Notes: generated by a model not told the origin, from the sequence alone. A stretch of DNA of 64,000 bases from Hymenobacter sediminis (GCF_003231285.1 NZ_QKNS01000006.1:248001-312000); one strand, 5' to 3'. Positions 33,603 to 42,509 are shown, counted from the first letter of the stretch. Numbers and translations are program-made.

Positions 33603-34498
33603 ATGAAGTATCAGCTACTACTTCCGCTACTTCTCGGTACAGCATCCTGCTCAACTAAGTCTGAAAGGTGGCGGAAGCAGCGAGTGCTACCCCCCAGCAA
33701 AAAGCGCAGGTTCAACAGGCAGAATACTTTACGAACCCTCCTTTTCGCTCCTTTAGCTACCAAGGAAAGTTCTATCCTTCTTTTCTTTCGCCGGCCACAA
33801 TCAGCGTCCGCATTAACAGGCAGGGCATAGGCCGGATACACCTCACGGTATACAACCGCACCGATACGCTACAACCAGTTGTTTTTGCGGATAGTGCGTT
33901 CTTGTCGGAGCAGCAGATGCGACGGTTCTACGGTGCGCTCGATAGTGCGGCGGTGCTCACCATGACGCGAGTTCCGCAAACTGGCACTGATGGTATAACT
34001 GTTGTAAACCAGATAGCGCAGGATAAGGCCCATCATACAGTTAATTTCTGGTCGCCGCGCAAGGCAAATTACCCGCGGGAGCATCGGGTAGTGGAAGCCG
34101 TTCTAGGGGTGGCTCGCCACAGTTTTACTACTGTACAGCAGCAGGAGTACTTTGAGCGATTGGAGCAGTATTTCGATTTTGGTCTTCCCTGTCGGGTAAC
34201 AAGCACAGACCCTTACGAGGTTAGAATTTACGGCAACTTGTCTTCTAACGAGGAGGCCGTCCTAACCAGGTTTGTGCAGGCGTTGCCCTCCGACGTGCCC
34301 ATCCTAGTTGACATGACCAACTTTGAGGGCATGGGAACCATGTTTTATCCCTTATTCCGCAGCTTGCTTACGCGCAACCACCGCGTGATGTGGCTACCAT
34401 CGGTTGAGGCAGCAAAACAACTGGAGGAAATTGGGGTAGCTAAAAGCCACCTGGCAACCAGCGGGGAGGAAGCACGGAAAGCTCTGCAGCATTGGTAA
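33603..34498 (+). pseudogene. Frameshifted lipoprotein with STAS-like C-terminus
   Basis: ATG 33603 starts a lipoprotein signal (MKYQLLLPLLLGTASC, Cys16) that goes out of frame after CSTKSE at about 33660. The mature protein continues in another frame from about 33668: AEAASATPQQKAQVQQAEYF, then about 260 residues to 34498. Adding one A to the AAA run at 33663-33665 restores CSTKSEKVAEAAS, so a single-base deletion explains the break. The body has a beta-rich part (RTDTLQPVVFADSAFLSE) and a C-terminal DVPILVDMTNFEGMGTMFYPL ... LATSGEEA pattern like STAS domains. It is either a true frameshift or a sequencing error; the downstream frame itself is intact. Confidence 0.75.
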
Positions 34499-34544
34499 GG
34501 TAGCACCCAGTTCGCCAACGTGTTTCAACCCCCGACAGAACCCT

Positions 34545-34552
34545 TACCTTTG
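34545..34552 (+). promoter_or_regulatory. Bacteroidota -7 element (TACCTTTG)
   Basis: Perfect TAnnTTTG, 82 nt before the ATG of hemF at 34634. Confidence 0.65.
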
Positions 34553-34633
34553 CGCCTCTTGAATTTTTGCGGCACTGTCTGGCGCTTTCCGTTCGCTCGC
34601 TGTAGTGCCGTGTTGGTGCCTGAACTCTTCAGC

Positions 34634-35590
34634 ATGACTACTTCTCCTTCTGATTTTCCCGTTGCGGATACCCAGCCCCGCCACCGCGACACGGTGGAGC
34701 ACTGGATGCGCCAGTTTCAGGACTGGCTATGCCAGCAGCTAGAAGCTGCCGACGGAATGGGCCGCTTCCAGGAAGATGCTTGGCAGCACCACAGCGGAGG
34801 CGGGGGCCGCTCCCGCGTACTAACGGGGGGCCGGATTATCGAGAAAGGCGGCGTCAACTTCTCGGCCGTGGAAGGCACCATGAGTGAGCAGGCGGCCCGC
34901 GTGCTGCTCATGCCCGACCCCAGCTATTTTGCCACCGGTGTATCGGTGGTGCAGCACCCACGCAGCCCCCTGGTGCCCATTTCCCACATGAACGTGCGCT
35001 ACTTCGAGGCTGCCAACGGCGAGGCCTGGTTTGGAGGCGGGCTGGACCTAACTCCTATTTACGTGAATGTAGAGCAGGCCCGCTGGTTTCATGAGCAGAT
35101 TGCGGAGGTCTGTGCCCAGCACGATGCTACCTACTACCCTCGCTTTAAGCAATGGGCCGATGAGTACTTCTTCCTGCCCCACCGCCAGGAAACCCGCGGT
35201 GTTGGAGGGCTGTTCTTCGACCGCCTTGCCGTGGGTAAGGAGGGTTCCTTCGATGAGCTTTTCGCCTTTGTGCGTGCTGTGGGCGAAGTGTATGGCCGCA
35301 CGTACGTAACGCTGATGCGCCAAAACGCGGCCCTACCCTACACTGAGGCCCAAAAGCAGTGGCAGCTGGTGCGCCGCGGCCGCTACGCTGAGTTTAATCT
35401 GGCCTTCGATCGGGGCACTCGCTTTGGCCTAGAAACCGGAGGCCGCACCGAGAGCATCCTGATGAGTCTGCCGCCCCAGGCCGAGTGGCACTACAACCTG
35501 CAACCCCAGCCCGGCTCGCCCGAAGCCGCTACCCAACAGTGGCTCCAAAAGGGCATCGACTGGCTTACTGACCCTCCTACAACCGCTTGA
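34634..35590 (+). CDS. hemF: Oxygen-dependent coproporphyrinogen III oxidase
   Basis: 318 residues from ATG 34634; the open frame extends upstream to 34520, but those codons lie across the promoter. It converts coproporphyrinogen III to protoporphyrinogen IX with O2 in heme synthesis. Family motifs: WQHHSGGGGRSRVLTGG, VNFSAVEG, PISHMNVRYFEA, the signature WFGGGLDLTPIYV, YYPRFKQWADEYFFLPHR, RRGRYAEFNLAFDRGTRFGL and ESILMSLPP. The stop overlaps the TTG start of the PAP2 gene (TTGA), so both are translated from one mRNA. Confidence 0.96.
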   Translation: MTTSPSDFPVADTQPRHRDTVEHWMRQFQDWLCQQLEAADGMGRFQEDAWQHHSGGGGRSRVLTGGRIIEKGGVNFSAVEGTMSEQAARVLLMPDPSYFATGVSVVQHPRSPLVPISHMNVRYFEAANGEAWFGGGLDLTPIYVNVEQARWFHEQIAEVCAQHDATYYPRFKQWADEYFFLPHRQETRGVGGLFFDRLAVGKEGSFDELFAFVRAVGEVYGRTYVTLMRQNAALPYTEAQKQWQLVRRGRYAEFNLAFDRGTRFGLETGGRTESILMSLPPQAEWHYNLQPQPGSPEAATQQWLQKGIDWLTDPPTTA

Positions 35591-36177
35591 TCGAGCATCT
35601 TCAATCCCTGGACCGTTGGCTGCTGCTAGCCGCCAACTCGCACCACTCGCGCAAGCTAGATGCGTGGATGGTTTTTTTTTCGGAGCGGTTCGTGTGGTTT
35701 CCGGCCTACTTCGTGCTGGTGGTGGTGCTCGTTTACCTCTACCAGCGCCGGGCCTTGCTCATCCTGCCCCTGCTGGGCCTGAGTGTGGCCCTGGCCGATG
35801 GCATTTCCAGCCGGCTATTTAAACCTTACTTTGCCCGGCTGCGCCCCTGCCACGACGCTACCCTCTCAACTACCCTGAATCTGGTAAATGGCTGCGGCGG
35901 GCAATTCGGGTTCTTGTCATCTCACGCCGCCAACTCCTTTGCGCTGGCCGTTTTTATGGGTTTGCTGCTCCCTTCCCGCTACCGGGTAGCCAAGGTGATG
36001 CTCTTTATATGGGCAGCGTTGGTAAGCTACAGCCGCATGTACCTAGGGGCGCATTACCCCTCCGATGTGCTTGCGGGCGCTTTGCTTGGCTCCGGTACGG
36101 CCTGGGCCTGCGTAACTGCTTACCAGCGCTTGGCCCCGCGCTGGTGGCCAACAAATGAGCCTGTCATGTCGGTTTAA
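35587..36177 (+). CDS. PAP2-family membrane phosphatase
   Basis: 196 residues beginning at TTG 35587, overlapping the hemF stop by 4 nt. Five to six membrane segments. The three phosphatase motifs are present: KPYFARLRP (motif 1), SSHAANSF (motif 2, with Ser in place of the usual Pro of PSGH) and SRMYLGAHYPSDVLAG (motif 3, catalytic His). Such enzymes remove phosphate from undecaprenyl pyrophosphate or other lipid phosphates at the membrane. Followed by a strong terminator. Confidence 0.92.
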   Translation: MIEHLQSLDRWLLLAANSHHSRKLDAWMVFFSERFVWFPAYFVLVVVLVYLYQRRALLILPLLGLSVALADGISSRLFKPYFARLRPCHDATLSTTLNLVNGCGGQFGFLSSHAANSFALAVFMGLLLPSRYRVAKVMLFIWAALVSYSRMYLGAHYPSDVLAGALLGSGTAWACVTAYQRLAPRWWPTNEPVMSV

Positions 36178-36216
36178 GCTCCTTATTTATTCCAAGTTCC
36201 TACCCCAATCACACAC

Positions 36217-36252
36217 GAAAAGCCCCTACAGGATGTCCTGCAGGGGCTTTTC
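36217..36252. terminator. Strong bidirectional terminator
   Basis: GAAAAGCCCCTACAGGA (36217-36233) pairs with TCCTGCAGGGGCTTTTC (36236-36252) with one wobble, flanked by A and T runs. It separates the convergent genes ending at 36177 and 36266. Confidence 0.85.
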
Positions 36253-36265
36253 TATTTCTTGTGAA

Positions 36266-36472
36266 CTACTTTTTGCTGGCGGGCTTGCGGTTGCCGGTGT
36301 GGCCGTCGCCGTGGTCACCCTGGCCGGGCTTGCTGGTTATCTGGGAGTTGTGCCGGTCGTCCTGGGACAGGGAACGGTTCAGGTCCACATTGCTGGTAAA
36401 CTCGCCCTTTTCGTTGCGGCGCACGTAGCGCTTGTCGCCGGGCGTAGGCTCTATTAATTCGCGTTTCGACAT
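36266..36472 (-). CDS. Small basic cytoplasmic protein, unknown function
   Basis: 68 residues from ATG 36472. The sequence MSKRELIEPTPGDKRYVRRN, then EKGEFTSNVDLNRSLSQDDR, then GQGDHGDGHTGNRKPASKK, is highly charged and rich in Gly and Lys near the end, without membrane segments. Short proteins with the 'ELIEP.PGDKRYVRR' start occur in several bacterial groups without assigned function. An upstream ATG at 36508 was considered less likely. Confidence 0.75.
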   Translation of the reverse strand: MSKRELIEPTPGDKRYVRRNEKGEFTSNVDLNRSLSQDDRHNSQITSKPGQGDHGDGHTGNRKPASKK

Positions 36473-36527
36473 GACGTTCAGCGGGTAGGTACTCTGATTC
36501 ATACGCAACCCCTAACGCCCGGTTGGC

Positions 36528-37118
36528 TTATTTACCCAGCAATTTCGCCACATACTTGCCTACAATATCAAATTCCAAATTCACCCGGTGGCCGGGGCGC
36601 AGGTCCTGGAACGTGGTGTGCTCGTAGGTATAGGGAATGATGGCTACTGAAAAGCCGTCGTCGGTGCTGTTGAAGCACGTCAGGCTGGTGCCATTGATGC
36701 AGATAGAGCCTTTCTCCACGGTTACGCGACCGGGGCCGGGCTCGTGGCGGAAGCGAAACAGCCAGGAACCATTCTGGTCTTCTACCGCTTCGCACTCGGC
36801 CGTGAGGTCCACGTGGCCCTGCACAATGTGCCCATCAAACCGTCCGTTGGCTGATAAGCACCGCTCCAGGTTTACCAGGCGTCCCGGCGCCCACTGGCTC
36901 AGGTTGGTTTTCTGCAGCGTTTCATCAATAGCCGTAACCACGTGGGTGCCGGCTGCTGCATCCACGGCCACTACCGTCAGGCATACGCCATCGTGGGCCA
37001 CGCTCTGGTCGATTTTTAGCTCCGAGGCAAAGCCGGAAGCCACCGTGAAGTGAATATTGGTACCCTCCCGTCGCACATCTTGAATGGTGCCCAGGGTTTC
37101 AATAATGCCAGTAAACAT
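36528..37118 (-). CDS. ribE: Riboflavin synthase alpha chain
   Basis: 196 residues, usual length. Two lumazine-binding repeats: the first starts MFTGIIETLGTI and contains VAHDGVCLTVV; the second starts around residue 97 with FDGHIVQGHVD and contains SICINGTSLT. The enzyme dismutates 6,7-dimethyl-8-ribityllumazine to riboflavin in the cytoplasm, as a trimer. No FMN riboswitch and no other rib genes are nearby. Confidence 0.96.
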   Translation of the reverse strand: MFTGIIETLGTIQDVRREGTNIHFTVASGFASELKIDQSVAHDGVCLTVVAVDAAAGTHVVTAIDETLQKTNLSQWAPGRLVNLERCLSANGRFDGHIVQGHVDLTAECEAVEDQNGSWLFRFRHEPGPGRVTVEKGSICINGTSLTCFNSTDDGFSVAIIPYTYEHTTFQDLRPGHRVNLEFDIVGKYVAKLLGK

Positions 37119-37256
37119 GGGTTCGTTTGAGTTATGAAGTAAGAATTATAGGGTAGCAACCCTGTTCATTCGGTTTTCTAGTAACAGGAAATATGAGTGA
37201 GGTGAGCCATTGATTAACCCATACTCATACTGCTTAACCCATAATTCAAAAAGCAG

Positions 37257-38672
37257 TTATTTTCCCCGGCCCTCAATAATGATTTTCAGGGTGTAGAGCA
37301 GAACCCGGAAATCCATAGCCAGGCTCATGTTTTCGATATAGAGGATATCGAATTTGAGACGCTCCACCATTTGCGGTACCGTTTCGGCGTAGCCGTACTT
37401 TACCTGACCCAAACTGGTGAGGCCCGGCCGCACGCGGTGCAGATGGCGGTAGTGGGGGGCCAACTCCATAATCTGGTCGATGAAAAACTGTCGCTCTGGC
37501 CGGGGGCCTACCAGGCTCATGTCGCCCCTGATAACATTCCAGAACTGCGGTAGTTCATCGAGCCGCACCTTGCGCATAAACCGCCCCCAGGGCGTAATGC
37601 GGGGGTCGTGGTCGGAGCTAAGCGCGGGACCCTGTTTCTCGGCATCTACGTACATAGACCGGAACTTATAGATGCGAAACGGGTGGGCGTGCCGACCAAT
37701 ACGCTCCTGGGAGTAAAATACAGGCCCCGGCGAAGACAGCTTCACCATAACCGCCGTGAAGGCATATACCGGCCAGGCAAGCAGCAGGAATAGGACCGAA
37801 AGCACTACATCGAGCAGACGCTTGAGCACCCGCTGCCAGGGCGGCAGCAGGTCTTGCTTTATTTCAATGAGTGGGGTGCCGAAAACGTGGCTGACTTTCA
37901 CCGAGCCCAGCAGCATCTGATACAAATCGGGCAGAATGCTGACCCGGGCGGGCGTACCTTCCAGCAGCGTCAGAATCTCTTGAATGGTGCGGTGCTCGGA
38001 AGGCTCAATAGCAATAATTACCTGCTCAATATCCAGCACCCGAACAAGGGCCGGGAGGCGGCGGTAAGAGCCGCGGGCAGGCAACTCGGCGGCTAGGGTT
38101 TCATCTACTACCTCGCCCAGGGGCGTAAACCCTACCAGCTGTAACCCTAGGTGGCGGCCGGTGCGGCGCAGTTCCTGGTACGTATCCAGGGCCAGGGCCC
38201 CGGAGCCCACCAGCAGTGTATTGAACGTAATAACGCCTCCGCGCACAAGCCGCTGCACACTACTGATAGCCCACACCCGCAGCACGGCCGTCAGGGTGAA
38301 GTGTAGCAGAAAGTAAGCTGAAATGGTTTTGTAGTAGCTGTGGTAGTTCTGCACCCCTTCATCATCAAGTAGCAACACGAAGAAGATGATGATGGCCCCC
38401 AGCACCGATACCTGCCCCAGCCGGATTAGCTCAGCCAGGCGCGACTTGCGGAAAATATCATTGTACTCGCCCATTAGGGCGTACAGTACGGTCCAGAAAG
38501 CACCAATCATCAGCGCCGAGCCGGAAAGGAAAGCGGCATCGGCAGCAAACTGATAATCGACGTCGATTTCCTGCAGCAGATACTTGCGCAGCAGAAAAAA
38601 GCACATCCACGCCACTAAAGCCGCTCCGAAGTCGGCTGCTATCAGCTTCAGTTTTTGGAAAGTACGAATCAA
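37257..38672 (-). CDS. Undecaprenyl-phosphate sugar phosphotransferase (polyprenyl glycosylphosphotransferase)
   Basis: 471 residues. Four to five N-terminal membrane helices, a central CoA-binding-like/NAD-like domain with NTLLVGSGALALDTYQEL, another membrane helix near 285, and the C-terminal bacterial sugar transferase domain: KRLLDVVLSVLFLLLAWPVYAF, GPVFYSQERIGRHAHPFRIYKFRSM, RKVRLDELPQFWNVIRGDMSLVGPRPE and RPGLTSLGQV. It transfers hexose-1-phosphate to undecaprenyl phosphate and so starts exopolysaccharide or O-antigen units. No other polysaccharide genes are adjacent. Confidence 0.94.
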   Translation of the reverse strand: MIRTFQKLKLIAADFGAALVAWMCFFLLRKYLLQEIDVDYQFAADAAFLSGSALMIGAFWTVLYALMGEYNDIFRKSRLAELIRLGQVSVLGAIIIFFVLLLDDEGVQNYHSYYKTISAYFLLHFTLTAVLRVWAISSVQRLVRGGVITFNTLLVGSGALALDTYQELRRTGRHLGLQLVGFTPLGEVVDETLAAELPARGSYRRLPALVRVLDIEQVIIAIEPSEHRTIQEILTLLEGTPARVSILPDLYQMLLGSVKVSHVFGTPLIEIKQDLLPPWQRVLKRLLDVVLSVLFLLLAWPVYAFTAVMVKLSSPGPVFYSQERIGRHAHPFRIYKFRSMYVDAEKQGPALSSDHDPRITPWGRFMRKVRLDELPQFWNVIRGDMSLVGPRPERQFFIDQIMELAPHYRHLHRVRPGLTSLGQVKYGYAETVPQMVERLKFDILYIENMSLAMDFRVLLYTLKIIIEGRGK

Positions 38673-38883
38673 GAGTAAGTAAACTATCCGGTCCGGCCGG
38701 CAATCAACGTAATTTTATGGGGCTAATGCCGTAATTTCGCGCTCCATTTAAGATTCAGGGCCTCGATGGGTCCCGCTGTTCGGAGTCGCGTAAAGGTAGG
38801 AATTACCCGCAATCTGCGCCGAAGCCCGTCTTTCCTTTGCCCGACCTACCCAGCCACCCGCCGTGGCTGTTTGCTACCCCCTT

Positions 38884-39537
38884 ATGCAAGCCGATACGTA
38901 CCGTCATCGAGGATTGCGCCGCACGCTGGTTGAGGAGCTGCGCCGCAAGGGCATCCGCGACGAGCGGGTGCTGACGGCCATCGGCACAGTACCGCGCCAC
39001 CTGTTTTTTGAGGCCGCTTTTCAGCCCCACGCCTACCAAGATAAGGCGTTTCCCATCGGCGAAGGCCAGACCATTTCGCAACCCTACACCGTTGCCTACC
39101 AGACCGAGCTACTGCAGGTACGCCCCGGCGAGCGGGTGCTGGAAATCGGAACGGGCTCGGGCTACCAATGCTGTGTGTTGCTGGAGCTGACGACGCAGGT
39201 ATTCAGCATTGAATACAATCCCGTGCTGTTCGAGCGCACGGCCCGCCGTTTGGCCGCCCTGCACCGCCCCGCCCACCTGTTCTGCGGCGACGGCTCCTTG
39301 GGCTTGCCCCAACACGCCCCTTTCGATAAGATTCTGGTTACGGCCGGTTCTCCTGCCTTACCGCGCCCTCTGCTGCGCCAGTTGCGGGTAGGCGGCTCCC
39401 TGGTAATTCCCGTCGGGGATGAGCAAACCCAGCGCATGGTGCGCGTGGTGCGCGAAAGTGAAGAGGAGTTTTCGCGCCAGGTGCTAGAAGAATTCCGCTT
39501 CGTGCCCCTGCTGGGCCAAGCGGGCTGGAATAAGTGA
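38884..39537 (+). CDS. pcm: Protein-L-isoaspartate O-methyltransferase
   Basis: 217 residues from ATG 38884 (GTG 38863 is an alternative). It methylates isoaspartyl residues in damaged proteins for repair. Family motifs: AIGTVPRHLFFEAAFQPHAYQDKAFPIGEGQTISQPY, SAM-binding VLEIGTGSGYQCCVLLEL (motif I), VFSIEYNPVLFERTARRL, and PFDKILVTAGSPALPRPLLRQLRVGGSLVIPVG. It stands between a divergent sugar transferase and a thioesterase. Confidence 0.95.
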   Translation: MQADTYRHRGLRRTLVEELRRKGIRDERVLTAIGTVPRHLFFEAAFQPHAYQDKAFPIGEGQTISQPYTVAYQTELLQVRPGERVLEIGTGSGYQCCVLLELTTQVFSIEYNPVLFERTARRLAALHRPAHLFCGDGSLGLPQHAPFDKILVTAGSPALPRPLLRQLRVGGSLVIPVGDEQTQRMVRVVRESEEEFSRQVLEEFRFVPLLGQAGWNK

Positions 39538-39625
39538 AATGGAAACATGGTGAGTTTGCTGTTTTAACTGCGCAGCTCCGCGCATACTTCCTGTCAAACT
39601 TGACCTCTCACTATTTCACCACGTC
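39535..39625. repeat. GTGAAAT / ATTTCAC inverted repeat
   Basis: GTGAAAT just after the pcm stop and TATTTCACCAC near 39612 form distant arms. It belongs with the repeats at 12799, 16893 and 26999. Confidence 0.5.
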
Positions 39626-39632
39626 CTACTCG

Positions 39633-39640
39633 TACCTTTG
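39633..39640 (+). promoter_or_regulatory. Bacteroidota -7 element (TACCTTTG)
   Basis: Perfect TAnnTTTG, 28 nt before the thioesterase start at 39668. Confidence 0.65.
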
Positions 39641-39667
39641 TAAAAATATTCAGACTATCTGCTGTTC

Positions 39668-40189
39668 ATGCTGCGCAAACAAAAGCTCGTTAAAGACTCC
39701 TTTGTTCGGATGACCGAACTCGTGTTGCCCAACGATACCAACACGCTTAACAACCTGATGGGGGGCCGCATGATGCACCTGATGGACGTAGCGGCCGCTA
39801 TTTCGGCCCAGCGCCACTCCAACCGCATCGTGGTGACGGCCTCTGTCGATAACGTTTCGTTCCGGGAAGGTATTAAGCTGGGAAGCGTGGTGACCCTTGA
39901 GGCGCAAGTAACACGCTCCTTCAGCTCTTCCATGGAAGTGCACATCAACGTGTGGGCCGAGGACATTCCGAGCGGTACCAAAATCAAATCCAACGAAGCT
40001 TTTTTCACGTTCGTGGCGGTAGACCAGTCGGGCCGGCCGATTGATGTGCCGGAAGCCGTAGCCGAAAGTGCCGAAGAAATCAGCCTCTACGAAGGCGCCC
40101 TGCGCCGCCGCCAACTCCGCCTAGTGCTAGGCGGCCGCATGAATCCGCACGAAGCTACTGAGCTGAAGGCTCTCTTCGATATGGAATAA
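39668..40189 (+). CDS. Acyl-CoA thioesterase (hotdog fold)
   Basis: 173 residues from ATG 39668. The core is VLPNDTNTLNNLMGGRMMHLMDVAAAISAQRHS, matching the 'PN..N....L.GG..M..MD' hotdog signature, then VSFREGIKLGSVVTLEAQVTRSFSSSMEVHINVWAED and FFTFVAVDQSGRPI. The C-terminal ~35 residues (YEGALRRRQLRLVLGGRMNPHEA) extend beyond the domain. It hydrolyses acyl-CoA in the cytoplasm. It is a diverged paralogue of the gene at 21147. Confidence 0.92.
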   Translation: MLRKQKLVKDSFVRMTELVLPNDTNTLNNLMGGRMMHLMDVAAAISAQRHSNRIVVTASVDNVSFREGIKLGSVVTLEAQVTRSFSSSMEVHINVWAEDIPSGTKIKSNEAFFTFVAVDQSGRPIDVPEAVAESAEEISLYEGALRRRQLRLVLGGRMNPHEATELKALFDME

Positions 40190-40264
40190 CCGGTTTGTTT
40201 GGCGGCTGTCAGGCCCTGAATATTCCGTATTTTCGGCTGTTATCGGCTTACCGCGCCCTTACCT

Positions 40265-41107
40265 ATGGACACCGCTGCTACCCTGGCTTTCTTTCAGAAC
40301 TTCTATACTGATGCCGCACTTTACGTAGTGGCGGAACCAGCTGCTACCTCTACCCCAGCCAGTAGCCTGGAGGCAGCAGCACCTACCCCCACTGCCGGCC
40401 TCAATCCTCCTCCGGTTACGCCACTGTTACCTGCTGCCCCAGTGGCACCAGCCGCACCGCCTGCTCTGCCCGGCAAATTGCCTTCCCTAAGTAGCTTGCC
40501 TTCGGTAGAGGCCACCACTGCTCCGCCGCCTGCACCGGCCGCCCCCCCTACACCGGCCCCGGTGCCTGCTTCTCTCGCACCTCCTACCCCACCACCAGCC
40601 GTGGAGACTCCGCGCCAAGCAACCAACCTTACCGTGGCTCAGTTGCCGGCGGCGGCGGCAGCGCCGGCCGGACGAGTGCAGCCTACCCCTACCCAGTCGC
40701 CGGTAGCACACATCCCCTTTTCCACGCTAGGTAGCAATGCCAACGGGCTCATTATTCTGGTGCGCCTGCCAGCCGAGGAGTTTAAAAAGCTGCCCCGCAA
40801 TGTATTCCTCAACAACCTGCTCAAGGCTATCCGGCTGATTGTGGAGGATGTGGTGCTGGTGAATGTGGAGCACCCCAGCTACCCAGTGGCGCTGTGCAGC
40901 CTGCGCCAGCACCTGGCTGCTAAGCAGTTTCTAGCCTTTGGCAAAAACCTGCTCGACGTGGCCGTGTATACCACCCAGCCTTACGAACCCGTGCTGCTGT
41001 TCGGCGACACGGCTTTTCTGGGAGCCAGTGAAATCAGCATGCTGGAGTACGATGCGGGTCGTAAAAAGCAACTCTGGCAGGCTGTGCAGCGCATGTTTAT
41101 GAGCTAA
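40265..41107 (+). CDS. Pro/Ala-linker protein with HolD (psi)-like C-terminal domain
   Basis: 280 residues in three parts. A short N-terminal segment (MDTAATLAFFQNFYTDAALYVV) is followed by a ~125-residue Pro/Ala-rich, probably disordered linker. The C-terminal ~125 residues are globular: GLIILVRLPAEEFKKLPRNVFLNNLLKAIRLIVEDVVLVNV, then AKQFLAFGKNLLDVAVYTTQ and LFGDTAFLGASEISML ... KKQLWQAVQRMF. This order recalls the psi subunit (HolD) of DNA polymerase III, with its L.AL.L..D.V.L and LW..I/V features. The link is an inference; the protein is otherwise unassigned. A strong terminator follows. Confidence 0.6.
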   Translation: MDTAATLAFFQNFYTDAALYVVAEPAATSTPASSLEAAAPTPTAGLNPPPVTPLLPAAPVAPAAPPALPGKLPSLSSLPSVEATTAPPPAPAAPPTPAPVPASLAPPTPPPAVETPRQATNLTVAQLPAAAAAPAGRVQPTPTQSPVAHIPFSTLGSNANGLIILVRLPAEEFKKLPRNVFLNNLLKAIRLIVEDVVLVNVEHPSYPVALCSLRQHLAAKQFLAFGKNLLDVAVYTTQPYEPVLLFGDTAFLGASEISMLEYDAGRKKQLWQAVQRMFMS

Positions 41108-41121
41108 TCGGAAGCGTCCAT

Positions 41122-41159
41122 AAAAAAGCCCTTCAGGTATTCATCTGAGGGGCTTTTTT
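41122..41159. terminator. Strong bidirectional terminator
   Basis: AAAAAAGCCCTTCAG (41122-41136) pairs with CTGAGGGGCTTTTTT (41145-41159) with one wobble. It separates the convergent genes ending at 41107 and 41186. Confidence 0.85.
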
Positions 41160-41185
41160 TGTGTCGAGTTGACGCTTGTGCTTTC

Positions 41186-42331
41186 CTACTTCAGCACCGA
41201 AGCCAGGGTAGCGTCCAGGGCCTCACCACGCAGGTTTTTGGCGATGATGCGTCCTTGAGGATCAAGCAGGTATGACTGCGGGATGGATTTGATACCGTAG
41301 GTTTGGCCGGCGGCGCTTTCCCAACCTTTCAGGTCGGAAACGTGGGTCCAGGCGAGCTTATCGTTTTGGATGGCCTTGAGCCATTTACCCCGGTCCTGGT
41401 CGAAGGACACGCTGTAAATCTCGAAGCCTTTGGCTTTAAACTTATTGTAGGCTTTCACCACGTTAGGGTTTTCCTGACGGCAAGGCCCGCACCAGGAAGC
41501 CCAGAAATCAACGAGCACGTACTTGCCACGCAGGCTGCTTAGGGTCACATCTTTGCCCTCGGGGCTGGGCAGGCTGATTTCGGGAGCTTGCACGCCTACC
41601 GCTGTAGTGCGCAGGGGCTCCAAGCGGGCCACCAGGGCCTTGGTATAGCGCGAATCAGGACGGTTTTTCTTTAGCACATTTGCCACCGAGTCGGCCAGGG
41701 CAAAATTATCGTCTGGGTTGATGAGGCTGGTCACCACAAACGCTGACACCACCGAGTTGGGGTTCTGGCGCACCAGGCGGCTCAGGCCCACAGAACCCTG
41801 GCTTTGCAGGGTCATGGCCTTCTGCTGCAGGATAGTCAGGGAGTCGCGCCGATTTTGCTCGGCAGCCCGGTTAAAGCGCTGCTCCAGCTGCTGCATCTGC
41901 TGGCGTGAGGTCTCCATCGTCTGGGTAATTTGCTGTAGCAGATCCGAATCGGGGGAGCCTTTTACGGTGTAACTCTGGCCGAAGCGTTGCGCGTCGCCGG
42001 AAAGCTGCACCTGACGGCCATTTTCCAAGGCTACCAGCGCCTGGTTTTGGTCGGTCAGCTTTACTTGGTAGATGCCCGCCTCGGGGAGGTTGCCGGTAAA
42101 CTTAAACTGGCCTTTATCATCTACCGTGGTAGTATCGCGCGAAACGAACTGGGTTTCGCCCAACTCGGCTAGGTAAACCTTGGTGCCGGCCGGGGCATTC
42201 TGCAGCTGGCCCGTGAGCTGATAGCTGCTGGCATCGGTAGCCGCTCCGTTGGCGCTGCTGGTGGGGGTAGTGTTTTTATTGCAGGCGTTGGTCATGCCCA
42301 GCAGGGCGCCTACGTAAAGCAAGCTTTTCAT
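41186..42331 (-). CDS. TlpA-family thiol:disulfide oxidoreductase, lipoprotein with DUF4369-like N-domain
   Basis: 381 residues from ATG 42331 (ATG 42343 is possible). Lipoprotein signal (LLYVGALLGMTNAC). An N-terminal DUF4369-like beta domain (YQLTGQLQNAPAGTKVYLAELG, FKFTGNLPEAGIYQVKL) is followed by a helical region with Gln-rich coiled coil (about 140-200) and a thioredoxin domain: ISLPSPEGKDVTLSSLRGKYVLVDFWASWCGPC with catalytic CGPC, a cis-Pro in IKSIPQSYLL. It works in the periplasm, probably in cytochrome maturation or disulfide reduction. Its thioredoxin domain closely resembles the next gene upstream. Confidence 0.92.
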   Translation of the reverse strand: MKSLLYVGALLGMTNACNKNTTPTSSANGAATDASSYQLTGQLQNAPAGTKVYLAELGETQFVSRDTTTVDDKGQFKFTGNLPEAGIYQVKLTDQNQALVALENGRQVQLSGDAQRFGQSYTVKGSPDSDLLQQITQTMETSRQQMQQLEQRFNRAAEQNRRDSLTILQQKAMTLQSQGSVGLSRLVRQNPNSVVSAFVVTSLINPDDNFALADSVANVLKKNRPDSRYTKALVARLEPLRTTAVGVQAPEISLPSPEGKDVTLSSLRGKYVLVDFWASWCGPCRQENPNVVKAYNKFKAKGFEIYSVSFDQDRGKWLKAIQNDKLAWTHVSDLKGWESAAGQTYGIKSIPQSYLLDPQGRIIAKNLRGEALDATLASVLK

Positions 42332-42509
42332 CTTGTGCATCATTCGGAAAACTGACCGGTGATGGCACCGGTACCGTGTGGCTATGGACGTAGAAACCGG
42401 CCGCAAGTTGTCACTTTTAGGCGGAATTGCGGTTGCGCTTCCCTGGGCTACCTACACGTAAGGCGCGGGGTTTGGTTCCGGCCATTGGCGCAAGCTTATC
42501 CGTCGTTAG

